A stretch of 31,901 nucleotides of DNA from Acidobacteriota bacterium (GCA_021780095.1 JAJXZK010000320.1:1-31901); one strand, 5' to 3'; positions 1 through 8,307 are shown, numbered from the stretch's first letter. The notes: generated by a model from the letters alone, not told the origin. Made by a program: numbers and translations.

Positions 1-260
1 TTCTCTCCTTCGCGCGCGGTGCGCACCCACTCCCCCTTGTTCTTCTTCTTGCGCAGGTTGAGCGCCACCTTCCAGATCATGTACGCGGGGGCGAAGAGGA
101 GATCGAAGAACTTGGCGGAGACGAGGAAGACTCCGACCTGGTCTTGGCGCTTCCCAAGAGCGTCCTTGAGCACGATGAAGAGATCGAAGGCGAAGAGGAA
201 TCCGAGGAGGAAGCCGAAGATTCCGAGCCCGCCCCGAAGCGCCCGGACAGGAAACCCGCC
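1..260 (-). CDS. Possible C-terminal end of a membrane glycosyltransferase (family 2-like), partial
   Basis: Read on the minus strand in the codon phase covering bases 3-5, this stretch gives a hydrophobic segment (LGIFGFLLGFLFAFDLF), a short loop, a second hydrophobic patch (FLVSAKFFDLLFAPAYMIW) and a basic tail with GEWVRTAREGE. A membrane-anchored tail ending in W-x-R/K-T-x-R is typical of family 2 glycosyltransferases. Third codon positions are strongly G/C in this phase, which supports real coding. The gene would run off the window start at its 3' end. Its upstream limit cannot be placed: codon quality in this phase falls off beyond about 260. The plus-strand reading of the same bases is an acidic low-complexity peptide, as expected for the complement of a hydrophobic gene. 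Identity rests on a short tail only. Confidence 0.35.
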
Positions 261-1601
261 GAGGAGAAGGGCAAGAAGGGCAAGCCAGACGCGAAGAAGG
301 CGGCGCCCAGGGTCGCGGAGAAACCTGCGAAGACCGCCAAGCCTCCCGCGAAGCCGGAAGCGAAGGTGAAACCGGCGCCGGCTAAGGCGGCGCCGAAGGC
401 GAAAGCCGTGGAACGGGGATTGATTCCTCAAGAGCAGGCCGTGCGAATCAGCGAGCGCGAAGCGTATCGACTAGTCTTCCTGCCGGGATTCTCCACAGCT
501 CAAAAGGTGACCAATGTCTCGGGTCGCGGCGTCGGCATGGATGTCGTGAAGACGAACATCGAAAAGATTGGCGGTACGGTGGACCTGCAGAGCGCCGTGG
601 GTTCGGGAACAATGGTAAAAATCAAGATTCCGCTCACGCTGGCCATTATTCCCGCGCTAATCGTGACCTGCGGCGGCGAACGCTACGCCATCCCCCAGGT
701 GAGTCTGCTGGAGTTGGTGCGGCTGGAAGGCAATGGCGCTCGGCAGGGCGTCGAGAGCGTGCATGGGGCTCCGGTCTATCGGCTACGCGGCAAGCTGCTG
801 TCGCTGGTGTATCTCAATCGCGAACTTCATTTCGATTCCGTCGCGGCTCAGGATTCCGCGCAGCAAGATGTGGTGAACATCGCCGTGCTGCAGGCCGACG
901 ATTGTCAGTTCGGATTGATTGTGGATGAAGTGAACGACACGGAAGAGATCGTAGTGAAGCCGCTGGGAGATCTGCTGAAAGGGCTCTCGGTCTACACCGG
1001 CGTGACCATCATGGGGGACGGACGGGTGGCACTGATCCTGGATGTGCTGGGGCTGGCCCAGCATGCCGGCGTGATCAGCGAGGGGCGCCAGCGCAAGCTG
1101 TCGGAAGATACGACACCAGCGGCCGAACCCCAACAGGAACGCGAAACGTTGCTGCTGTTTCAGAGTCCCAACGATGGTCGCATGGCGATTTCTCTGTCGT
1201 ATGTCACCCGACTGGAAACCTTTTTCCGGTCTTCAATCGAACGTACCGGCGAGCAGCAAGTGGTGCAGTATCGCGGCAATATCCTGCCCCTGGTGCATGT
1301 TTCCAGCCTGCTGGAGGAGCGCCAACTCAATCCTCGTGGCCCATCTCCAGGCACCGGCGACAAGCTGCAGGTGATCGTTCATACACGGAACCTGCACAGC
1401 GTTGGCCTGGTGGTCGAACGCATTCTGGACATCGTCGAAGACGACCTTTCCACGCGACGGCCAGCCAGCCGCAAAGGCGTACTGGGCTCTATCGTCGTGC
1501 AGGGGAAAGTCACCGAAATTCTGGATGTGGATGGCATCATTCGCGCGCAGGAACCAACTTTCTTTGAGCACGAGCAGTCATTGACAGGAGTTGCATCATG
1601 A
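144..1601 (+). CDS. cheA: CheA C-terminal fragment (end of kinase domain plus two CheW-like domains)
   Basis: CheA is the chemotaxis histidine kinase that phosphorylates CheY and CheB. Real CheA homology starts at base 402. From there one sees the end of the ATP-binding P4 domain (FLPGFSTA, then SGRGVGMDVVKT, then GSGT), the regulatory P5/CheW domain from IPLTLAIIPALIV, and a second CheW-like domain at roughly residues 330-470 of this frame. The frame is open to the window start. The TTG at 144 is only the first possible start and is not supported by a ribosome site. Residues 1-86 are foreign low-complexity sequence. The phosphorylated histidine domain, the dimerisation domain and the N box are missing, so the protein as written could not be an active kinase. 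The stop overlaps the cheW start (ATGA), so the chemotaxis genes are translationally coupled. Confidence 0.8.
   Translation: MALPKSVLEHDEEIEGEEESEEEAEDSEPAPKRPDRKPAEEKGKKGKPDAKKAAPRVAEKPAKTAKPPAKPEAKVKPAPAKAAPKAKAVERGLIPQEQAVRISEREAYRLVFLPGFSTAQKVTNVSGRGVGMDVVKTNIEKIGGTVDLQSAVGSGTMVKIKIPLTLAIIPALIVTCGGERYAIPQVSLLELVRLEGNGARQGVESVHGAPVYRLRGKLLSLVYLNRELHFDSVAAQDSAQQDVVNIAVLQADDCQFGLIVDEVNDTEEIVVKPLGDLLKGLSVYTGVTIMGDGRVALILDVLGLAQHAGVISEGRQRKLSEDTTPAAEPQQERETLLLFQSPNDGRMAISLSYVTRLETFFRSSIERTGEQQVVQYRGNILPLVHVSSLLEERQLNPRGPSPGTGDKLQVIVHTRNLHSVGLVVERILDIVEDDLSTRRPASRKGVLGSIVVQGKVTEILDVDGIIRAQEPTFFEHEQSLTGVAS
385..405. other. Probable chimeric junction upstream of cheA
   Basis: To the right of about base 402 the frame is canonical CheA (KAVERGLI, then the FLPGFST and SGRGVGMDVV boxes). 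To the left the same frame is a Lys/Pro/Ala-rich and acidic string with no CheA character. The P1 histidine domain, the dimerisation helices and the N and G1 boxes of the kinase domain that should come before this point are absent. The break is abrupt and in frame, which suggests an assembly join or a recombination endpoint inside cheA. Confidence 0.6.
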
Positions 1602-2041
1602 TCGACCGGCAGCAGTTCGCCACTTTTTTTCTAGGGCAAAGTTATTTCGGCGTGGAGGTGGAGCGCGTGCAGGAAATTCTGCGCAGTCAGGAGATGACTC
1701 CGGTGCCGCTTTCCTCGCCAGTTGTGCGTGGCCTGATCAACCTGCGCGGCCAGATCGTTACTGCCATCGACCTGCGGCGCCGGCTTGGCCTGCCCGCACG
1801 TACCGCAGTTCACCCGCTCATGAATGTTGTGGTGCGCAGCTCTGGAGGCAGCATCAGTTTGCTCGTCGACGACATTGGGGACGTGGTGGAGACGGAAGAG
1901 TCTACCTTCGAACGCCCTCCCGACACGCTCGACGGCGACGCCAGGAAAATGATCCGCGGGGTGCACAAACTGAACGATCGCTTGATGCATGTGCTGGACA
2001 CGGAGGAAGTGTTGACTGGATTTTTTGAAGTGGCGAGTTAG
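1598..2041 (+). CDS. cheW: CheW chemotaxis coupling protein
   Basis: This small single-domain adaptor links receptors to CheA at the inner face of the membrane or in cytoplasmic arrays. The 147-residue product is one CheW domain: an early beta strand (QSYFGVEVERVQEIL), then VPLSSPVVRGLINLRGQIVTAIDLR, the core hallmark of the family, and a VDDIGDVVE strand. The length is normal. The start ATG overlaps the cheA stop and has a GGAG ribosome site within the cheA end. It is followed after 78 bases by a methyl-accepting protein, its natural partner. Confidence 0.95.
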   Translation: MIDRQQFATFFLGQSYFGVEVERVQEILRSQEMTPVPLSSPVVRGLINLRGQIVTAIDLRRRLGLPARTAVHPLMNVVVRSSGGSISLLVDDIGDVVETEESTFERPPDTLDGDARKMIRGVHKLNDRLMHVLDTEEVLTGFFEVAS

Positions 2042-2119
2042 GCCAGGTTTCATCGACAGCACGGCCATGCAAGCGACCGAAACGGTGCGCAACAAAATCA
2101 TAGAAATGACGAGGATGAA

Positions 2120-3694
2120 ATGGAAACGATGTTGGTGAAAAATCAGAGGAACGGGAAGCCGAACGGAGCTTTGAATCGCGGCAAGCGGGGAAAAACAAAT
2201 TCGCATTCCATGTTGAAGCGGGTGGATGTCGCTGAAATCTACGATCTGATTCCGGGCGCGATCATCGTTATGGATACCAACCACACCATTCTTGATCTGA
2301 ACCAAACCGCAGCCCAAACCGCGGGCAAGCGCAAAGAAGACTGCATCGGCGCCAAGTTCTGGGACCTGTTCGACAATCCCGGCTGCCGGGACGGGACCTG
2401 CGCAGCGTCGGAGGCGGTACGGACAGGCAACGTCTGCGAAGGCGAGGCGCTACCCATCGTCCAAGGCAAGGAGATGCCGGTGCTGGTCAGCGCGACTCCG
2501 CGCCGAGACGAAAAGGGAAGGATCGTAGGCGCGGTCGAGCTGGTATTTCCGGCATCGGGAGATATTAATCTGGCTCGCGAGACAGGGCGACTGGCGGCAG
2601 CGGCCAAGGAAGGACAGCTCAGCGAGCGTATTGATGAGAGCGGGTTCCATGGCCGTCACCTGGAACGAGCGAAGGCGCTCAACACGATGCTGGATGCGGT
2701 CATCAAGCCGGTGCAGGAGGCGGCTCGGGTCCTGGGGCAGGTAGCGGAAGGCGATCTGATGGCTCGCGTAGAAGGCCAATACCAGGGCGATCATGCCGCC
2801 ATCAAGAATGCGATCAACCGCATGGGCGATCAGCTCTCCACCAGCATGCGCGCCATCGGCCAGAACTCGCATACCCTGGCCAGTTCGTCCGAGGAGCTCT
2901 GGGCCGTCAGCAATCAAATGAGCGCCAACGCCGAGGAGACAGCGACCCAGGCCAACGTGGTCTCCGCCGCTGCCGAACAAGTCACCAGGAACCTGCAAAC
3001 GGTCGCGACCGCCACCGAAGAGATGACTGCCAGCATTAAGGAGATTGCGCGCAACGCCAATGATGCTGCCCGAGTCGCAACTGCGGCGGTAAAAACCGCG
3101 GAATCGACCAACGCCACCGTTTCCAAGCTCGGTCAGTCCAGCGCCGAAATTGGACAAGTCATCAAGGTCATCACATCCATCGCCCAACAGACCAAGCTTC
3201 TGGCGCTGAATGCCACCATTGAGGCGGCGCGGGCAGGCGAAGCCGGCAAGGGTTTTGCCGTGGTCGCCAATGAAGTGAAGGAGCTGGCGAAGGAGACGGC
3301 CAAGGCTACCGAGGACATCACCCAGAAGATTGAAGAAATTCAGGGCGATACTCAGGGAGCGGTGAGGGCCATTGCCGAGATCAGCCAGATCATTACCCAG
3401 ATCAACGACATTGCCAACACGATCGCGGGGGCTGTCGAGGAACAGACCGCGACCACCAACGAAATCGCCGGCAATGTTGCCGAGGCAGCGCAGGGCGGCA
3501 AACAAGTAGCTGAGAATATCAGCTCAGTCGCGGGCGCCGCCAAGAGCGCCACGGAAGGAGCCTCTGACACGCAGTCCGCGGCCACGGAGTTGTCTCGCAT
3601 GGCCTCGGAACTGCAGAACCTGGTAGGTCAATTCCGGTTTGACGAAGTCCAGGCCGGAGCCGCAACCAAGAAACGGGCAATGAGAATTGCCTAA
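2120..3694 (+). CDS. Soluble PAS-containing methyl-accepting chemotaxis protein
   Basis: The 524-residue receptor has no transmembrane segment, so it should work in the cytoplasm. An N-terminal PAS domain lies at about residues 35-150 ([20 protein letters not shown]). HAMP-like helices follow at about 160-250 ([16 protein letters not shown]), then a long MCP signalling coiled coil. The hairpin tip is clear around residues 350-380 ([20 protein letters not shown]), with Lys where most receptors have Asn in QTN. The PAS domain has four cysteines (75, 89, 94, 106), including a C-x4-C pair. The protein ends in KKRAMRIA and lacks a CheR-tethering pentapeptide. An ATG with an upstream GAGG sets the start. 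The signal sensed is unknown; PAS domains commonly bind a cofactor or small ligand. Confidence 0.92.
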   Translation: METMLVKNQRNGKPNGALNRGKRGKTNSHSMLKRVDVAEIYDLIPGAIIVMDTNHTILDLNQTAAQTAGKRKEDCIGAKFWDLFDNPGCRDGTCAASEAVRTGNVCEGEALPIVQGKEMPVLVSATPRRDEKGRIVGAVELVFPASGDINLARETGRLAAAAKEGQLSERIDESGFHGRHLERAKALNTMLDAVIKPVQEAARVLGQVAEGDLMARVEGQYQGDHAAIKNAINRMGDQLSTSMRAIGQNSHTLASSSEELWAVSNQMSANAEETATQANVVSAAAEQVTRNLQTVATATEEMTASIKEIARNANDAARVATAAVKTAESTNATVSKLGQSSAEIGQVIKVITSIAQQTKLLALNATIEAARAGEAGKGFAVVANEVKELAKETAKATEDITQKIEEIQGDTQGAVRAIAEISQIITQINDIANTIAGAVEEQTATTNEIAGNVAEAAQGGKQVAENISSVAGAAKSATEGASDTQSAATELSRMASELQNLVGQFRFDEVQAGAATKKRAMRIA

Positions 3695-3896
3695 CCGTTG
3701 GGCGGGCACAACAGGCCGCAGGCGCGGGCATTGATCTCTAAAAGAAATCAGGACCCTCTTTGTCCGCGTCAAACTTCTTCTGAACAGATCATCGTTCGAG
3801 CGAGCGACGCTGTTTTGGCGGATGGCAGATGACTATGCTTTCCGCCTCCGGAGACTGACTTGCAGTGTTGATTTTCAGCCGACGGTGGTAATCCCT

Positions 3897-5024
3897 ATGC
3901 CAAAGATCCGGGTTCTAGTCGTGGATGATTCGGTGGTGATTCGCAGGATGGTCGGCGATGTTCTTTCCGGCGAGCCCGATATTGAAGTCGCGGGTGCCGC
4001 CGCAGACGGACGCATCGCGCTGCAGAAAATCGAACAGGTCAACCCGGACATCATCACTTTGGATGTGGAAATGCCGGTGATGGACGGTCTGGAAACTTTG
4101 AAGCAGTTGCGCAAAACGCATCGCCGCCTGCCGGTCATCATGTTCAGCACGCTGACCGAGCGCGGCGCGTCGGCCACCATGGATGCGCTGGCATTGGGCG
4201 CTTCCGACTATGTCACCAAGCCGGCCAACGTGGGAAGCGCAGCGGCTGCCCGGGAGAAGATACGGGCGGAACTGATTCCCAAGATTCGTGCCCATGTCCC
4301 GCAAACCGCGACCTCCCGTCTGTTCTCGATGGCGTCTGCACAAAAAGCACCGCTTCCACCCGCTCTTGCCACACTGCGCACGGCCACCTCGCGGGTCGAA
4401 GTGGTGGCGATTGGTACCTCCACGGGCGGCCCCAATGCTTTAAGCGAGCTGGTGCCGTTGCTGCCGCCGAATTTTCCTGTCCCTGTTGTCATCGTGCAGC
4501 ACATGCCGCCCATCTTTACCAGGTTCCTTGCCGACCGCCTCTCCGCAAAGTCGCAAATTCCTGTCGCGGAAGCGGCCAACCATCAGGAATTGCTGCGTGG
4601 CCATGTCTATCTCGCTCCGGGTGACTTCCACATGATGGTGGAGCGAAGCAGAGAGGGCGTGCGAATCCGCACCCAGCAGGAACAGCCCGAGAACTCCTGT
4701 CGTCCGGCCGTGGATGTGCTGTTCCGTTCCGTTGCGGAAGTGTATCGAGGCGATGTTCTGGCGGTCATCATGACCGGAATGGGGCAGGATGGGCTTCGCG
4801 GCTGCGGACGGGTTCGAGAAGGGGGTGGCCAGATTCTGGCGCAGGACGAAGCCACCTCGGTGGTGTGGGGAATGCCCGGATACGTGGTGCACGCCGGCCT
4901 GGCCGATGAGGTCCTGCCGCTGGGGCTCATAGCCGGGGAAATCGTTCGCCGAGTGGCTGCCGGGCGTGTGCCTGCAATTCAACCCAGGCAGACCTATTTT
5001 CTTGATACCAGGAGTCCCGGATGA
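3897..5024 (+). CDS. cheB: CheB protein-glutamate methylesterase/deamidase
   Basis: CheB removes methyl groups from receptors when phosphorylated by CheA. Numbering from the ATG at 3897 (375 residues), the receiver domain carries Asp10 and Asp11 and the phosphoacceptor Asp56 in LDVEMP. The esterase domain carries the triad Ser175 (GTSTGG), His202 (VQHMPP) and Asp298 (TGMGQDG). An in-frame ATG at 3822 would add 25 residues (MADDYAFRLRRL...) that are not part of the receiver fold. The start at 3897 puts IRVLVVDD in the normal place, with only a weak GGTGG upstream. The stop overlaps the cheR start (ATGA), so esterase and methyltransferase are made together. About 200 bases without a gene precede it, and no convincing promoter was seen there. 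Confidence 0.95.
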   Translation: MPKIRVLVVDDSVVIRRMVGDVLSGEPDIEVAGAAADGRIALQKIEQVNPDIITLDVEMPVMDGLETLKQLRKTHRRLPVIMFSTLTERGASATMDALALGASDYVTKPANVGSAAAAREKIRAELIPKIRAHVPQTATSRLFSMASAQKAPLPPALATLRTATSRVEVVAIGTSTGGPNALSELVPLLPPNFPVPVVIVQHMPPIFTRFLADRLSAKSQIPVAEAANHQELLRGHVYLAPGDFHMMVERSREGVRIRTQQEQPENSCRPAVDVLFRSVAEVYRGDVLAVIMTGMGQDGLRGCGRVREGGGQILAQDEATSVVWGMPGYVVHAGLADEVLPLGLIAGEIVRRVAAGRVPAIQPRQTYFLDTRSPG

Positions 5025-5854
5025 GCGTCACCGCCAACGAATTCGAGTATGTTCGTGCCCTGATTCATCAGCGAGCCGGCATCGTGCTGGAACAAGGAAA
5101 GGAGTATCTTGTGGAGGCACGACTAGGCCCGCTGGCGGAAAAAGAAGGCTTCGACTCGTTAGGCGAGTACCTGGGACGCCTGCAGCAGGACACCTTCAAT
5201 GGATCACATCGAAAATTGATCCACGCGATGACCACCAATGAGACCTTGTTCTTCCGCGATATCCGGCCATTTGAGTTGCTGCGCACCAGAATCATTCCCG
5301 ACCTGATGGCCGCTCGTGCGACCGAACGGCGCCTGACATTCTGGAGCGCCGCGTGCTCGACGGGTCAGGAGCCCTATACGGTCGCCATGACCCTGCAGGA
5401 ATATTTTCCTCAATTGCAGGGATGGAATCTGCGGATCATTGCAAGCGATCTTTCGACCGACGTGCTGGCACGCGCCGTTCGTGGCCGCTACTCACAACTC
5501 GAGGTAAATCGAGGCCTTCCCGTCAAGTTCCTGATCAAGTACTTCAGCCGCGATGGGGACGACTGGCAAATCCGCGAAGAAATGCGCCGCATGATTGAAT
5601 TTCGCGAAATGAACCTGACCGAAGCCTGGTCCTTTCTGCCGAAGATCGACGTGGTTTTTATGCGCAACGTGCTGATCTACTTCAATCAGGCAACGAAGCG
5701 CGAAATCCTCAGCAAGGTTGCCCCACTGGTTCCAGGCGGCGGATATCTTTTCCTGGGAAGCGCCGAAACGACGATCAACGTTGCAGAGGAGTTCGAGCCG
5801 CTTCCAGGAGTTGCGGCTGGATGCTATCGCCTGAAGCGCCAGAAGTTGTCGTAG
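5021..5854 (+). CDS. cheR: CheR chemotaxis protein methyltransferase
   Basis: CheR transfers a methyl group from S-adenosylmethionine to receptor glutamates, opposing CheB. The 277-residue protein has the N-terminal helical domain, the conserved TTNETLFFRD segment and the AdoMet-binding motif WSAACSTGQEPY, followed by IDVVFMRNVLIYF near the active site. The length is normal for the family. The start ATG lies inside the cheB stop (ATGA). This is the last gene of the che group, and an inverted repeat lies 20 bases after its stop. Because the receptor in the window has no CheR-binding tail, CheR probably acts directly on the methylation helices. Confidence 0.95.
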   Translation: MSVTANEFEYVRALIHQRAGIVLEQGKEYLVEARLGPLAEKEGFDSLGEYLGRLQQDTFNGSHRKLIHAMTTNETLFFRDIRPFELLRTRIIPDLMAARATERRLTFWSAACSTGQEPYTVAMTLQEYFPQLQGWNLRIIASDLSTDVLARAVRGRYSQLEVNRGLPVKFLIKYFSRDGDDWQIREEMRRMIEFREMNLTEAWSFLPKIDVVFMRNVLIYFNQATKREILSKVAPLVPGGGYLFLGSAETTINVAEEFEPLPGVAAGCYRLKRQKLS

Positions 5855-5874
5855 AGGGGACTGCGCCATCGCTT

Positions 5875-5905
5875 ATCGGCTGAATTGGACATCCCATCAG
5901 CCGAT
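5875..5905 (+). terminator. Possible terminator hairpin after cheR
   Basis: A perfect 9-bp inverted repeat (ATCGGCTGA / TCAGCCGAT) with a 13-base loop lies 20 bases after the cheR stop. No clear T-run follows, so factor-independent termination is uncertain. Its position at the end of the che group, before about 240 bases of relatively AT-rich non-coding DNA, fits a transcript end. Confidence 0.4.
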
Positions 5906-6098
5906 CAGATATCTCTATTGAGGAAATCTTCCGCCTCTGTTCCATTTTGGATTACCTTGGTTCATACCCCCCCAGATTTTCGATTGATTTCCTCCTCCAC
6001 TCCAGCGAAGTTAGAAAGACCTTGACCGGAAACAATTGACCTGCCCCATTGGTAAGATCCGGCGGTATAGGTGTCGTTCCGTCAAGGATGGATCCAAG

Positions 6099-6110
6099 AA
6101 TTCATGAATT
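6099..6110. promoter_or_regulatory. 12-bp palindrome upstream of the OmpR-type regulator
   Basis: AATTCATGAATT is a perfect palindrome centred about 42 bases before the start of the response regulator, inside the 292-base gap 5855-6146. The gap also contains a 9-bp inverted repeat with distant arms (5920-5928 and 5986-5994). A dimeric regulator could bind the palindrome, but no consensus site is recognised and it could be chance in an AT-rich spot. Confidence 0.25.
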
Positions 6111-6146
6111 GTAATTCCTTGTTGTTATTGAAATGGATTTCTGCCG

Positions 6147-6830
6147 ATGCGAGTTCTGATAGCTGAAGATGACCCTGCGCTGGGAAGTTTGCTGCAGCGC
6201 ACGCTGGAAAATGACGGCCATACGGTGGCTTGGGTGCAGGATGGCGAGTCCGCGCTGGCCACCTGGCACACGGCTCAGTTTCGACTTTTGTTGCTCGATC
6301 TGAATCTGCCTCGCAGGGATGGGCGGGAGGTTCTGCACGCTATTCGCCAGGTCAGCGATGCCGGGGTGCTGGTCTTGACCGCGCGAAGCTCCCTCGAAGA
6401 GCGCCTTCATTGCCTTGAGCTTGGCGCGGACGATTTCTTGCCCAAACCATTCGCATTGCGTGAGTTACAGATGCGATGCCGCGCTCTGATTCGGAGGCTC
6501 GACTCCAGTCCCGGCTCTCAATTGCGGTGCGGCGACCTCGTGCTCGATCGCAGCCGTCGCGCCGTCCAGCGCGGCGGTCGGTCGATTGACCTCACACTGA
6601 AGGAATATTCGCTGCTGGAATATCTGTTGGAGCATCGTGGTGAATGCGTTTCCAGAAGTGGCCTGCTTGAGCATGTATGGAAAATGCATCCAGACGTCAC
6701 CACCAATGTTGTCGATGTCTATATCAACTATCTGCGCCGCAAGGTGGATGAAGGTGCAGAGAACAAATTGATTCACACCGTGCGCGGCAACGGATACGTG
6801 ATGCGCGTACCCTCTCTCGGGCCGGCTTGA
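6147..6830 (+). CDS. OmpR/PhoB-family response regulator
   Basis: This is a 227-residue two-domain transcription regulator. The receiver has the acidic pair Asp8-Asp9, phosphoacceptor Asp51 (LLDLNLP), Thr78 (LTAR) and Lys100 (PKPF), a complete active site. The C-terminal winged-helix domain runs from about residue 125 (RCGDLVLDRSRRAV) to VRGNGYVMRV, with the LTLKEYSLLEYLLEHRGE helix pair typical of OmpR/PhoB. No histidine kinase is next to it, so its partner is unknown. It lies between the che group and the sigma-54 activator, 67 bases before the latter, and the two may share a transcript. A motility-related role is suggested by position only. No strong ribosome site is visible before the ATG. 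Confidence 0.88.
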   Translation: MRVLIAEDDPALGSLLQRTLENDGHTVAWVQDGESALATWHTAQFRLLLLDLNLPRRDGREVLHAIRQVSDAGVLVLTARSSLEERLHCLELGADDFLPKPFALRELQMRCRALIRRLDSSPGSQLRCGDLVLDRSRRAVQRGGRSIDLTLKEYSLLEYLLEHRGECVSRSGLLEHVWKMHPDVTTNVVDVYINYLRRKVDEGAENKLIHTVRGNGYVMRVPSLGPA

Positions 6831-6897
6831 TCGCGGATCTTGTCACGGTCATCGGTCGTTGTTTCTTGTCGGCTCGGATTTGGGGAGGAGTTTCAAA

Positions 6898-8307
6898 ATG
6901 CAAACCTTACAAGATATGGATGTTCGCGCGGCGGTGTCTCGTACAGCCGTGCTGGTGAGTGCGGACGCTTCGTTCCGCCAAAGGCTGGCTGAAATTCTGA
7001 CTGGCATGCGATGGAAGGTGCGCGAGGCCTGTGGAGGTGCAGAGGCCCTGTCATATCTGGAGGAGGCACCAAGCGAAGCTCTTTTATTGGATTTTTGGCT
7101 GCCGGACCTGGAAGCCGGCGATTTCGCCGAGCAACTTCGAATCCAGTATCCCAATCTGGATCTGATCTGCGTCAATGAGGCCGAGGAGATGGTAGGCAAG
7201 CCTCGTTCTGCACGCCGGCCGGAACTGCTGCACGCGCTGCGGCGAGCGCAGGAGTCTCAAGGGGCCATGTGGGCTGGCCACCCCGAAATTCGTCCAGCGC
7301 ATCTGCAAACCATGGCGCCACGGGGCATTCGTTCTCCGCAGGCCCATGGAATCAACCCGGCGGGAAGCTTTCTCTACTCAAAACCAGCGCGCGTTGTCGC
7401 CAGCGCATCGGGAAGTTCGGTCGCTCGCGATGGCTCGGAAGAGAGCTCGCAGCAAAATGCGCTGCTATCTGCAAGTTCGTCTGCCAGCGAGTCGATGACC
7501 GCGTCGCAGAACGTCCAGCCGGCGGCGAGTCTTCTGGGGATGGTAGGCAGCAGCCGCGAAATGCAGAGTCTGGCACATGCTGTCCGCCTGGTCGCGCCGC
7601 GCTCAACGACCGTTCTGATCGAAGGCCCGACCGGTACTGGAAAAGAGTTGGTCGCACACGCCATCCACGGCTTGAGTCCACGAGCCAATCGACCCTTCAT
7701 CGTGTTGAATTGTGCTGCGATCCCCGAAGCATTGTTAGAGGCGGAGTTGTTTGGCCACACGCGCGGAGCCTTTACCGGCGCGATCCAGTCGCGTACCGGG
7801 CGCATGGAAGCGGCACACGGAGGGACGCTGTTCCTGGACGAAATTGGCGAAATGCCCATGGCGCTGCAGGCAAAAGTGTTGCGATTTCTGGAAGCCGGGG
7901 AGTTGCAGCGGATCGGCGAAAACGAACCCGTTCGCGTCGATGTTCGCGTGATTGCAGCGACCCACCAGCCGCTGCTGCATTGCGTGGAAGAAGGGAAGTT
8001 TCGCAGCGATCTCTACTTTCGTTTAGCAGTTTTTCCCGTTCAGACGCCATCGCTGGCCGAACGCCGCGAGGACATTCCGGAACTGGCCGTGTATTTCCTT
8101 GAAAAGCTGGGGCAGACCGGTCCTTCAAAAGTGTTTCATCCGGAAGCCATCGAAAAGTTATGCACTCATGCATGGCCCGGCAACGTGCGCGAACTGGGGC
8201 ATGTGGTGGAGCGGGCCTACATCCTGGCCGAAGATCGTCCCACGATCACCGCGGCGGAAATTCGCATGCGATCCCGCGAAAGAACCCCGTCCGAAAACAG
8301 AATCTGA
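6898..8307 (+). CDS. Sigma-54-dependent activator lacking a DNA-binding domain (FlgR-like)
   Basis: This AAA+ enhancer-type activator opens sigma-54 RNA polymerase complexes by ATP hydrolysis. The ATG at 6898 has a strong GGGGAGGAG ribosome site; an upstream in-frame TTG at 6859 does not. The 469-residue product has a receiver-like N-terminus in which Asp65 (LLLDFWLPD) remains but the usual acidic pair and the KP lysine are not evident. A linker of over 100 residues follows, then the ATPase domain with Walker A GPTGTGKE (about 243), the sigma-54 contact loop GAFTGA (about 290), LFLDE (Walker B) and WPGNVREL (about 426). It stops about 36 residues later with no Fis-type helix-turn-helix. Helicobacter FlgR is a known flagellar activator lacking this domain. 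Five candidate sigma-54 promoters downstream make this the likely flagellar activator. Confidence 0.9.
   Translation: MQTLQDMDVRAAVSRTAVLVSADASFRQRLAEILTGMRWKVREACGGAEALSYLEEAPSEALLLDFWLPDLEAGDFAEQLRIQYPNLDLICVNEAEEMVGKPRSARRPELLHALRRAQESQGAMWAGHPEIRPAHLQTMAPRGIRSPQAHGINPAGSFLYSKPARVVASASGSSVARDGSEESSQQNALLSASSSASESMTASQNVQPAASLLGMVGSSREMQSLAHAVRLVAPRSTTVLIEGPTGTGKELVAHAIHGLSPRANRPFIVLNCAAIPEALLEAELFGHTRGAFTGAIQSRTGRMEAAHGGTLFLDEIGEMPMALQAKVLRFLEAGELQRIGENEPVRVDVRVIAATHQPLLHCVEEGKFRSDLYFRLAVFPVQTPSLAERREDIPELAVYFLEKLGQTGPSKVFHPEAIEKLCTHAWPGNVRELGHVVERAYILAEDRPTITAAEIRMRSRERTPSENRI

Noticed and set aside
2450..3505. 351-codon minus-strand frame opposite the chemoreceptor
   Set aside because: It is a shadow of the MCP coiled coil; Leu/Gly/Asp-rich without domain character.
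3822..3896. Longer CheB starting at the ATG 3822
   Set aside because: The extra 25 residues have no receiver character, and the domain starts normally at 3897.
3695..3896. Possible sigma-28 promoter before cheB
   Set aside because: No TAAA-N15-GCCGATAA-like pair was found; the closest string matches too few bases.
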